A stretch of DNA of 5,405 nucleotides, taken from a bacterium. GTDB lineage: Bacteria > Pseudomonadota > Alphaproteobacteria > Caulobacterales > Hyphomonadaceae. The notes under the pieces are model-generated. The model did not search any database. It was not told where the DNA came from and saw nothing but the letters and a program-made list of their open reading frames with translations. The position numbers were made by a program, and so were the translations under genes. Shown here piece by piece: positions 1-4,095 of this stretch. The first letter of the stretch is position 1, and every line of letters begins with the position of its first letter. The stretch lies in assembly GCA_030824255.1 (NCBI GenBank), contig JAVBYB010000566.1, positions 1-5,405 on the forward strand, written 5' to 3'.

Positions 1-212
1 GGGCCGGTGGGCGCCACGATATAGATGCGCTCGCGCTGGTCGCCCTGCGCCAGTTCCGCGCCCCAGATGGCGGCCTCCAGCGTGGCGGCGAAGTAGACGA
101 AGGCCGCGGTGTTCCGCCTGCCATAGTTGGAGGCATGGCCGGGGGCGATGAGGTCGCCGGGCGACAGGTCGGCTTTTGTGCCGTGATACCAGGGGCCGGA
201 TGTGTCGGTCAT
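1..212 (-). CDS. arr: Rifamycin (rifampin) ADP-ribosyltransferase, N-terminal part, cut by window edge
   Basis: The minus strand reads an open frame from ATG at 212 to the window edge, giving 70 complete codons. It begins MTDTSGPWYHGTKADLSPGD and runs on through NTAAFVYFAATLEAAIWGAE to ERIYIVAPTG. These are the Arr family hallmarks: YHGTKA with the conserved His (residue 10), FVYFAATLEAAIWGAELA with the conserved Tyr (residue 40), and the IYIV.PTGP strand. Arr enzymes transfer ADP-ribose from NAD+ to the C23 hydroxyl of rifamycins in the cytoplasm, which stops the drug binding RNA polymerase. Family members are about 140-150 residues, so about half is present. The third conserved acidic residue, in the EDDPN segment, lies beyond the edge. 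The start is supported by AGGA on the minus strand (complement of 221-224), eight bases upstream. The gene diverges from rpsA, and its upstream region carries an RAE-like palindrome. Family assignment is very secure; intactness and activity cannot be judged. Confidence 0.93.
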   Translation of the reverse strand, partial: MTDTSGPWYHGTKADLSPGDLIAPGHASNYGRRNTAAFVYFAATLEAAIWGAELAQGDQRERIYIVAPTG

Positions 213-218
213 CGGTGC

Positions 219-239
219 GGTCCTACGTTGCGGAGGACC
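219..239 (-). promoter_or_regulatory. Inverted repeat covering the arr ribosome-binding site
   Basis: GGTCCT (219-224) and AGGACC (234-239) form a perfect 6-base inverted repeat around a 9-base spacer. On the arr strand, the arm nearer the ATG contains AGGA, the likely Shine-Dalgarno, and the distal arm GGTCCT(CC) is its complement. If transcription starts far enough upstream, the mRNA could form a hairpin that hides the ribosome-binding site. If it starts near 236, as the predicted -10 suggests, the 5' arm would be only partly transcribed and the site would better suit a DNA operator around +1. The repeat is directly seen; the role is inferred. Confidence 0.5.
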
Positions 240-242
240 CGT

Positions 243-273
243 CTTCTAGGCGATGGGCGGGGGCTTGAAGCAA
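243..273 (-). promoter_or_regulatory. Predicted arr promoter
   Basis: On the minus strand, TTGCTT (273-268) can serve as a -35 and TAGAAG (248-243) as a -10, with a longer than usual 19-base spacer. The -10 lies in CGCCTAGAAGAC, which resembles the GCTANA-type -10 of alphaproteobacterial housekeeping promoters and is nearly repeated in the divergent rpsA promoter. The start site would be around 236, giving a short leader of about 25 bases. The -35 lies inside the RAE-like palindrome. A long spacer with a palindrome over the -35 is compatible with an inducible promoter, but this is prediction only. Confidence 0.45.
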
Positions 274-278
274 GGCCC
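260..278. promoter_or_regulatory. Candidate rifamycin-associated element (RAE) upstream of arr
   Basis: The plus strand reads GGGGCTTGAAGCAAGGCCC. It is an interrupted palindrome of two 8-base half-sites (GGGNCTTG and CAAGNCCC) around a 3-base spacer, with a single symmetric G/G mismatch. The RAE known from actinomycetes is a 19-base element upstream of rifamycin-inactivating genes (arr, rph, rgt, rox, helR). The consensus as I recall it is GGGGCTTGCGGCAAGGCCC, which differs from this site only at two central positions. The site begins 48 bases upstream of the arr start codon, overlaps the predicted arr -35, and lies about 60 bases upstream of the rpsA -35. The arr strand reads the complement, GGGCCTTGCTTCAAGCCCC; I am not certain which orientation is usual in actinomycetes. 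Sequence match and context are strong; function in this host is inference. Confidence 0.72.
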
Positions 279-318
279 TTCCGCTTCCCAGATAGGAAGG
301 GGCGGGGAGCAGCTCCCC
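276..318. repeat. Two adjacent inverted repeats between the arr and rpsA promoters
   Basis: CCCTTCC (276-282) pairs with GGAAGGG (295-301) around 12 bases, and GGGGAG (304-309) pairs with CTCCCC (313-318) around CAG. Both are perfect. The first overlaps the last three bases of the RAE-like element. Neither is followed by a T-run, so they are not convincing terminators. They could be protein-binding sites or incidental GC-rich symmetry. Together with the RAE-like site and two promoters, they account for most of the structure in the upstream half of the arr-rpsA intergenic region. Confidence 0.35.
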
Positions 319-339
319 CACTCAACAGGCCGCTTTCCC

Positions 340-369
340 TTGACTCTTGGGCGATTGAGCGCCTAGAGA
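340..369 (+). promoter_or_regulatory. Predicted rpsA promoter
   Basis: CTTGACT at 339-345 contains a canonical TTGACT -35 (340-345). It is followed after 18 bases by TAGAGA (364-369) within GCGCCTAGAGAC, a fair match to the GCTANA-like -10 of alphaproteobacterial housekeeping sigma factors. Transcription would start near 376, leaving a leader of about 160 bases before rpsA. CGCCTAGA (360-367) is also present in the arr promoter on the other strand. No better promoter-like pair is visible nearer to rpsA. Confidence 0.5.
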
Positions 370-403
370 CCCGCTCCCGCTTGAGGACAGCTCTCGTGAG
401 CCT

Positions 404-504
404 TGCCGGCCCTGCCGGTGCGCGCTCGCGAAATCCCCAGCTGATCCCGCGGAAATTCAGCATTCACGCCGCATTCTGCGGCGAGACCGCCGGGGCAACC
501 GGTC
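404..504 (+). promoter_or_regulatory. Hairpin-rich 5' leader of rpsA
   Basis: Three successive inverted repeats lie in the predicted rpsA leader. CCGGC (406-410) pairs with GCCGG (414-418) around CCT, and can be extended by two wobble pairs. CGCCGCA (467-473) pairs with TGCGGCG (477-483) around TTC. GACCG (485-489) pairs with CGGTC (500-504) around ten bases. The Shine-Dalgarno follows at 528. In gammaproteobacteria, the rpsA leader folds into several hairpins and mediates translational autoregulation by S1; a similar role here is inference. The hairpins are seen by eye and no folding energy was computed. Confidence 0.4.
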
Positions 505-527
505 GGCATGCAATGACGAAATCCATT

Positions 528-532
528 GGAGA
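528..532 (+). promoter_or_regulatory. Shine-Dalgarno that fixes the rpsA TTG start
   Basis: GGAGA (528-532) lies five bases before TTG at 538. The in-frame triplet just before that TTG (535-537) is TGA, so no start further upstream is possible in this frame. The next in-frame ATG is codon 26, which would discard the conserved DDFAALFEESF segment. Confidence 0.75.
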
Positions 533-537
533 ATTGA

Positions 538-2229
538 TTGGCCACCGCAACCCTTAACCCGACTACCGATGATTTTGCCGCCCTTTTCGAAGAGAGCTTC
601 TCTGGCTCTGGAATGATCGAAGGCCGGGTTGTTCCCGCCACGGTCACCAGCGTTGCCGGCGACTTCATCACCGTCGACGTCGGTCTCAAGACCGAAGGCC
701 GCATCCCGGCCCGTGAATTCGCTGCCGACGAAGTGCAGCCGACCGTCGGCGCGATTGTCGAGGTTTACCTGGAGCGCATCGAGAACGCGCTCGGCGACGC
801 CGTGCTGTCGCGCGACAAGGCCAAGCGCGAAGAAGCCTGGACGCGCCTCGAGCGCCTGTCCGAGAAGAAAGAGACCGTCAAAGGTTCGATCGTCGGTCGT
901 GTCAAAGGCGGCTTCACCGTCGACCTCGGCGGCGTCAACGCCTTCCTGCCGGGCAGCCAGGTGGACATCCGTCCGATCCGCGACGTCGGTCCGCTCATGG
1001 GCCAGATGCAGCCGTTCGCCATCCTCAAGATGGACCGTCCGCGCGGCAACATCGTCGTGTCGCGTCGTGCGGTTCTCGAAGAGTCGCGTGCGGAACAGCG
1101 CGCCGAGATCGTCGGCAACATGGCCGAGGGCGAGCGTCGCAAGGGCGTCGTCAAGAACATCACCGATTACGGTGCGTTCGTGGACCTCGGCGGCATCGAC
1201 GGCCTGCTGCACGTCACCGACATGAGCTGGAAGCGCGTGTCGCATCCGTCTCAGGTTGTGGAAGTCGGCCAGGAAGTCGAAGTCCAGATCATCAAGATCA
1301 ACCCGGACACGCAGCGCATCTCGCTCGGCATGAAACAGCTCATGACCGATCCGTGGGATGGCGTCGGCGCGAAATACCCGGTGGGCGCCAAGCTCACGGG
1401 CCGCGTGACGAACATCACGGACTACGGCGCATTCGTTGAACTGGAAGATGGCGTCGAAGGCCTGATCCACGTCTCCGAAATGTCGTGGACGAAGAAGAAC
1501 GTGCACCCCGGCAAGATCATCTCCTCTTCGCAGGAAGTGGACGTGATGGTGCTCGACGTGGACGCCGACAAGCGCCGCATCTCGCTGGGCCTCAAGCAGG
1601 TCATGAACAATCCGTGGGAAGCCTTCATGGCCGAACACCCGATTGGCACGAACATCGAAGGCGAAGTGCGCGGCATCACCGAGTTCGGCCTCTTCGTTGG
1701 TCTCGGCACCGATCTGGACGGCATGGTCCACATCAACGACATCGACTGGAACGTCGCTGGCGAGGAAGCCATCAAGAAGTACACCAAGGGCGACAGCGTC
1801 CAGGCGCGCGTGCTTGACGTGGACATCGAGAAGGAGCGCATCTCGCTCGGCATCAAGCAGCTGTCGACCGACCCGACCGAGTCCATCGACCTCCGCAAGA
1901 ACTCGATCGTCACCACGACGGTTGTGGAAGTCACCACCGGCGGCATCGAAGTCTCGATCGCTGACGGCGCCCTGAAGGGCTTCATCCGCAAGGCTGACCT
2001 CGCGCGCGATCGCGGCGACCAGCGTCCGGAGCGTTTCGCTGTGGGCGACAAGGTCGACGCTCTTGTCACCGCGTTCGACAAGGCGGGCCGCAAGGTCTCG
2101 CTGTCGGTCAAGGCGATGGAGATCAAGGACGAAAAAGAAGCTGTCGAGCAGTACGGCTCGGCCGATTCGGGCGCGTCCCTGGGCGACATCCTCGGCGCAG
2201 CTCTCAAGAACGCGAAGAAAGAAGACTAG
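538..2229 (+). CDS. rpsA: 30S ribosomal protein S1
   Basis: The 563-residue product has the size and layout of a full-length proteobacterial S1, which helps load mRNA, especially structured mRNA, onto the 30S subunit. Six S1 (OB-fold) repeats are visible at about residues 28-94, 114-178, 200-268, 286-355, 373-442 and 456-526. Repeats 3-5 are the most regular: each has ITDYGAFV or ITEFGLFV, then a (G/D)GL(L/I)HV-type strand, and ends (Q/R)RISLG.KQ or ERISLGIKQ. The first two repeats (VDVGLKTEGRIP and VNAFLPGSQVD) are the divergent ones that usually anchor S1 to S2 on the ribosome. The N-terminal LNPTTDDFAALFEESF is typical of alphaproteobacteria. The start is TTG, supported by GGAGA five bases upstream. 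Upstream is a long structured leader and a predicted promoter; a strong intrinsic terminator follows 24 bases after the stop. cmk, the usual upstream neighbour, is not next to it; arr diverges instead. Confidence 0.97.
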   Translation: MATATLNPTTDDFAALFEESFSGSGMIEGRVVPATVTSVAGDFITVDVGLKTEGRIPAREFAADEVQPTVGAIVEVYLERIENALGDAVLSRDKAKREEAWTRLERLSEKKETVKGSIVGRVKGGFTVDLGGVNAFLPGSQVDIRPIRDVGPLMGQMQPFAILKMDRPRGNIVVSRRAVLEESRAEQRAEIVGNMAEGERRKGVVKNITDYGAFVDLGGIDGLLHVTDMSWKRVSHPSQVVEVGQEVEVQIIKINPDTQRISLGMKQLMTDPWDGVGAKYPVGAKLTGRVTNITDYGAFVELEDGVEGLIHVSEMSWTKKNVHPGKIISSSQEVDVMVLDVDADKRRISLGLKQVMNNPWEAFMAEHPIGTNIEGEVRGITEFGLFVGLGTDLDGMVHINDIDWNVAGEEAIKKYTKGDSVQARVLDVDIEKERISLGIKQLSTDPTESIDLRKNSIVTTTVVEVTTGGIEVSIADGALKGFIRKADLARDRGDQRPERFAVGDKVDALVTAFDKAGRKVSLSVKAMEIKDEKEAVEQYGSADSGASLGDILGAALKNAKKED

Positions 2230-2239
2230 GTCTTTCTTC
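2214..2239 (+). repeat. Perfect inverted repeat spanning the rpsA stop codon
   Basis: GAAGAAAGA (2214-2222) and TCTTTCTTC (2231-2239) are exact reverse complements around an 8-base loop containing the TAG stop (2227-2229). The first arm encodes the lysine-rich end of S1 (KKED). It is A+T rich and is followed 14 bases later by the GC-rich terminator stem. It could form an mRNA 3'-end hairpin or add to transcript stability, or it may be coincidence. Confidence 0.4.
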
Positions 2240-2253
2240 CAGTGTGAGTTGTG

Positions 2254-2293
2254 GAACGCCCTTCCGGTTCAACCGGGAGGGCGTTCTGCTTTT
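2254..2293 (+). terminator. Intrinsic terminator after rpsA
   Basis: GAACGCCCTTCCGG (2254-2267) pairs with CCGGGAGGGCGTTC (2273-2286) over 14 bases with one G-U wobble and a TTCAA loop. TGCTTTT (2287-2293) follows directly. The stem and T-tract make a textbook Rho-independent terminator on the plus strand; the other strand has no T-run. ihfB is therefore likely to need its own promoter. Confidence 0.9.
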
Positions 2294-2300
2294 GGCGCCA

Positions 2301-2316
2301 TATCCAGCCCTGGATA
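2301..2316. repeat. Perfect 16-base palindrome, candidate operator
   Basis: TATCCAG (2301-2307) and CTGGATA (2310-2316) are perfect inverted repeats around CC. The site is just after the rpsA terminator T-tract and about 90 bases before the predicted ihfB -35. The size and symmetry suit a dimeric helix-turn-helix regulator, but I do not recognise a known operator. Confidence 0.35.
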
Positions 2317-2324
2317 CGGGGGTG

Positions 2325-2352
2325 GGGCTGACGCAGGGCTGATGAGGGCTGA
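2325..2352 (+). repeat. Three helically phased GGGCTGA direct repeats
   Basis: GGGCTGA occurs at 2325-2331, 2336-2342 and 2346-2352, with start-to-start spacings of 11 and 10 bases, about one turn of DNA each. The array ends about 55 bases upstream of the predicted ihfB -35. Phased direct repeats of this kind can be binding sites for a regulator upstream of a promoter; the function here is unknown. Confidence 0.4.
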
Positions 2353-2406
2353 GCGCCCGGCGGGACGACCCGGTACCGGACGTTTCATCTTGGTTGCGAA
2401 AAACTC

Positions 2407-2435
2407 TTGCCTTCCTCGGCGCTTAGCGCAATTTT
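2407..2435 (+). promoter_or_regulatory. Possible ihfB promoter giving a leaderless mRNA
   Basis: TTGCCT (2407-2412, preceded by C to give CTTGCC) is a plausible alphaproteobacterial -35. Seventeen bases later is AATTTT (2430-2435), a weak -10. The expected transcription start, six to seven bases on, falls at or next to the ihfB ATG (2442). This fits the absence of any Shine-Dalgarno before ihfB. The -10 match is poor, so the call is tentative. Confidence 0.3.
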
Positions 2436-2441
2436 GCATGC

Positions 2442-2744
2442 ATGCTCCGATCAGAACTCATCGCCCTGCTGGCTGAAGAGAACCCCACGCTGAAATTGCG
2501 TGAGGTCGAACGTATCGTCGACGTGATCTTCGACGAGGTCGCCCTGGCGCTCGAACGCGGGGACCGTGTGGAATTGCGCGGTTTCGGCGCGTTCTCCGTG
2601 CGCAAGCGCGACGCCCGGACCGGCCGCAATCCCCGCACCGGCAATTCCGTGTCGGTGGACGCCAAGCACGTGCCCTTCTTCAAGGCGGGCAAGGAGCTGC
2701 GCTCGCGGCTCAACAATGGCCACGATCCGGAAGACCGGACCTAG
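2442..2744 (+). CDS. ihfB: Integration host factor subunit beta
   Basis: The 100-residue product is a DNABII-family protein beginning [20 protein letters not shown]. It has the dimerising N-terminal helices (residues 3-38), the beta-sheet signature [16 protein letters not shown] (46-61), the DNA-binding arm [10 protein letters not shown] (61-70) with the intercalating Pro at 64, and the closing [14 protein letters not shown] (77-90). IHF is an alpha-beta heterodimer that bends DNA sharply at specific sites and acts in transcription, replication and recombination. The SEL.. opening, the NPRTG arm and the FKAGKELR ending favour the beta subunit over HU or IHF alpha. Length is slightly above the usual 94-95 because of a polar tail ([10 protein letters not shown]). 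An in-frame TAG at 2424-2426 leaves ATG 2442 as the only sensible start. No Shine-Dalgarno is visible. Following rpsA is the usual proteobacterial arrangement. Confidence 0.95.
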   Translation: MLRSELIALLAEENPTLKLREVERIVDVIFDEVALALERGDRVELRGFGAFSVRKRDARTGRNPRTGNSVSVDAKHVPFFKAGKELRSRLNNGHDPEDRT

Positions 2745-2876
2745 AATCCCCTGCGTTAACGTTCGCGCCGGACGCAAGTGGGCCGGCGTGGAATAACCGT
2801 GCTTCCGGAATCGGGCTGGACGGCTTATCGGGTCGTTGCAAGACTGCAAGTGGCGCACAGACAGCGCCTATCGTCA

Positions 2877-2882
2877 GAGGGG
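2877..2882 (+). promoter_or_regulatory. Shine-Dalgarno that fixes the mscL GTG start
   Basis: GAGGGG lies seven bases before GTG at 2890. A small hairpin, GGCGC (2852-2856) with GCGCC (2864-2868), sits just upstream. The site supports the GTG start over the longer in-frame TTG at 2836, whose extra residues do not resemble MscL. The rest of the 145-base ihfB-mscL gap holds an 8-bp GC stem (2764-2771 with 2783-2790, one G-U pair) without a T-run. I see no confident promoter there. Confidence 0.75.
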
Positions 2883-2889
2883 ATCAGCC

Positions 2890-3303
2890 GTGTTCAAGGA
2901 ATTTCGCGAGTTCGCGATGCGGGGCAACGTCGTTGACCTTGCCGTCGGTATCATCATCGGCGCGGCCTTCGGGGCGATCGTCAACTCGCTGGTCAACGAC
3001 ATCATCATGCCGATCATCGGCTTCGTGACTGGCGGCATGGACTTCAAAGACCTCTCCTACGTTCTCAAGCCCGCCTCGCTGGGCGCGGATGGCGCGGAAA
3101 TCCCGGCGGTCGAGATCCGCTATGGCGTGTTCATCAACCTGATCATCAACTTCGTCATCGTCGCGTTCGCGCTGTTCATGCTGATCAAGGGCATGAACCA
3201 GCTGAAGCGGAAACAGGAAGCCGCACCGGTCCCGCCGGTCGAAACGCCTGCTGACGTGAAACTGCTTGCCGAGATCCGGGACTTGCTCGCCAAGCGCCCG
3301 TAG
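2890..3303 (+). CDS. mscL: Large-conductance mechanosensitive channel MscL
   Basis: From GTG at 2890 the product is 137 residues, almost exactly the family length (E. coli 136). It opens (V/M)[19 protein letters not shown], the conserved amphipathic N-terminal helix running into the first transmembrane helix. TM1 is about residues 14-44 (pore-lining, with the small-residue pattern [12 protein letters not shown]), ending in IIMPIIG. The periplasmic loop is about 45-76. TM2 is about 77-100 ([20 protein letters not shown]). The cytoplasmic helix near the end contains [12 protein letters not shown], a match to the C-terminal bundle of MscL. The protein forms a pentamer in the inner membrane and opens at high membrane tension to release solutes during hypo-osmotic shock. 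It lies between ihfB and trpF on the same strand, with its own ribosome-binding site and a terminator after it. Confidence 0.96.
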   Translation: MFKEFREFAMRGNVVDLAVGIIIGAAFGAIVNSLVNDIIMPIIGFVTGGMDFKDLSYVLKPASLGADGAEIPAVEIRYGVFINLIINFVIVAFALFMLIKGMNQLKRKQEAAPVPPVETPADVKLLAEIRDLLAKRP

Positions 3304-3340
3304 GGTATCGGGCAAATCTCAGTAGAGTTCGTAGCGTACG

Positions 3341-3376
3341 GAAGGGGCAGCCAGCGCGCTGCCCTTTCTGCGTTTT
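3341..3376 (+). terminator. Intrinsic terminator after mscL
   Basis: GAAGGGGCAGC (3341-3351) pairs with GCTGCCCTTTC (3358-3368) over 11 bases with one G-U wobble and a CAGCGC loop, followed by TGCGTTTT (3369-3376). The tail resembles that of the rpsA terminator. It separates mscL from trpF, so trpF probably has its own promoter, although I could not identify a convincing one in the 54 bases that remain. Confidence 0.82.
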
Positions 3377-3417
3377 CGGGCTCGGAAAATTGCCTTGTCC
3401 AGGAATGGTTTAGCGCC

Positions 3418-3421
3418 GGAG
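3418..3421 (+). promoter_or_regulatory. Shine-Dalgarno for trpF
   Basis: GGAG lies nine bases before ATG at 3431 (with AGG at 3423-3425 closer still). It supports ATG 3431 over the upstream in-frame TTG at 3395, whose extra twelve residues are not part of the TrpF fold. Confidence 0.6.
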
Positions 3422-3430
3422 CAGGTCCCA

Positions 3431-4081
3431 ATGGCCAGCGTGAAGATCTGCGGAATCACCACCGAATCAGACCTCGAAATGGCCGTGGAGGCCGGGGCTG
3501 ACATGGTGGGGCTTGTCCTCGTGGAGACGAGCCCGCGCTTCGTGAATTTCGAGAAGGCCCAGAAGCTGATCCGCCGGGCGGCGGAGCTGGGCGTCGAACC
3601 CTGGGTGGTGGCGACAACGGCCATCCCGTGGCTCGGCAGGCTGGTCGAGGAGACGCCGGAGATCGGCGCGGTGCAGCTGCACGGCAAGGAGTCGCCGGGA
3701 CAGGTGGCGGGCTTCGCGCGCAAGCACCAGCTCGTGCCGGTGATCAAGGCGATGGGCATTGCCTCCCCGCGCGATCTTGCCGACGCCGAAGCGTTCGATG
3801 CAGCCGACGCCTTCCTGTTCGACGCCAAGCCGCCAGCGGGCTCCGACCGCGAGGGCGGCCATGGCCGCTCCTTCGACTGGTCGATCCTCAAGGGCTTCCG
3901 CGTCAACGATCACGAGGACTGGACGCTCTCGGGCGGCCTCACGCCGGAGAATGTCGCCGAGGCGATCCGCAAATCCGGCGCTGCCGCGGTGGACGTGTCG
4001 TCCGGCGTCGAGATACGGCCGGGCGTCAAGGACGCCGACAAGGTGCGGGCGTTCATCGCGGCGGTCAGGGCGACGGAGTAG
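3431..4081 (+). CDS. trpF: N-(5'-phosphoribosyl)anthranilate isomerase
   Basis: The 216-residue product is a single-domain (beta/alpha)8 barrel that converts phosphoribosylanthranilate to carboxyphenylaminodeoxyribulose phosphate by an Amadori rearrangement, the third step of tryptophan synthesis, in the cytoplasm. It begins MASVKICGIT with the catalytic base Cys7. The VQLHG strand is at 81-85, and the probable general acid Asp131 is in FLFDAKPP. GRSFDW is at 145-150, and the two phosphate-binding segments are LSGGLTPENV (167-176) and VDVSSGVE (187-194), followed by RPGVKD. Length is normal. ATG 3431 is chosen because it places Cys at position 7, as in other TrpF proteins. In many alphaproteobacteria trpF is followed by trpB and trpA; here a converging kinase gene comes next, 14 bases after the stop, so trpBA must lie elsewhere if present. 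No clear terminator follows. Confidence 0.95.
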   Translation: MASVKICGITTESDLEMAVEAGADMVGLVLVETSPRFVNFEKAQKLIRRAAELGVEPWVVATTAIPWLGRLVEETPEIGAVQLHGKESPGQVAGFARKHQLVPVIKAMGIASPRDLADAEAFDAADAFLFDAKPPAGSDREGGHGRSFDWSILKGFRVNDHEDWTLSGGLTPENVAEAIRKSGAAAVDVSSGVEIRPGVKDADKVRAFIAAVRATE

Positions 4082-4095
4082 GGGGCTCGGGTCCC

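Noticed and set aside
135..557. A 140-codon plus-strand open frame across the arr start and the arr-rpsA intergenic region
   Set aside because: It overlaps arr antisense, crosses both predicted promoters and runs into rpsA. Its low-complexity Arg/Gly/Ala composition looks like a chance GC-rich frame. Only its last 14 codons (ATG 513) are noted separately.
457..1731. A 424-codon open frame on the minus strand opposite rpsA
   Set aside because: It is fully antisense to the clearly conserved S1 coding frame, rich in Arg, Ala, His and Asp as expected from GC-rich complement codons, and has no recognisable domain or ribosome-binding site.
1422..2207. A 261-codon open frame antisense to the 3' part of rpsA
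   Set aside because: It has shadow-frame composition (Ser/Arg/Thr/Pro rich) and no family resemblance, while the opposite strand is unambiguous S1.
2370..2379. The 10-base palindrome CCGGTACCGG upstream of ihfB
   Set aside because: It is short, purely self-complementary and GC-rich, so it is likely in this composition; no positional logic links it to the predicted promoter.
2353..2441. An IHF binding site for ihfB autoregulation
   Set aside because: I looked for WATCAA-N4-TTR on both strands and found no acceptable match in the spacer.
2836..2889. An 18-codon N-terminal extension of MscL from TTG 2836
   Set aside because: MscL proteins begin at (M)xKEFxEFxxRGN. GTG 2890 has a good Shine-Dalgarno, and the extension is polar with no family match.
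3395..3430. A 12-codon N-terminal extension of TrpF from TTG 3395
   Set aside because: The barrel begins at VKICGIT. ATG 3431 puts the catalytic Cys at position 7 and has an upstream GGAG.
3319..3913. Minus-strand open frames opposite trpF
   Set aside because: They are antisense to a complete, motif-rich TrpF and have no recognisable features.
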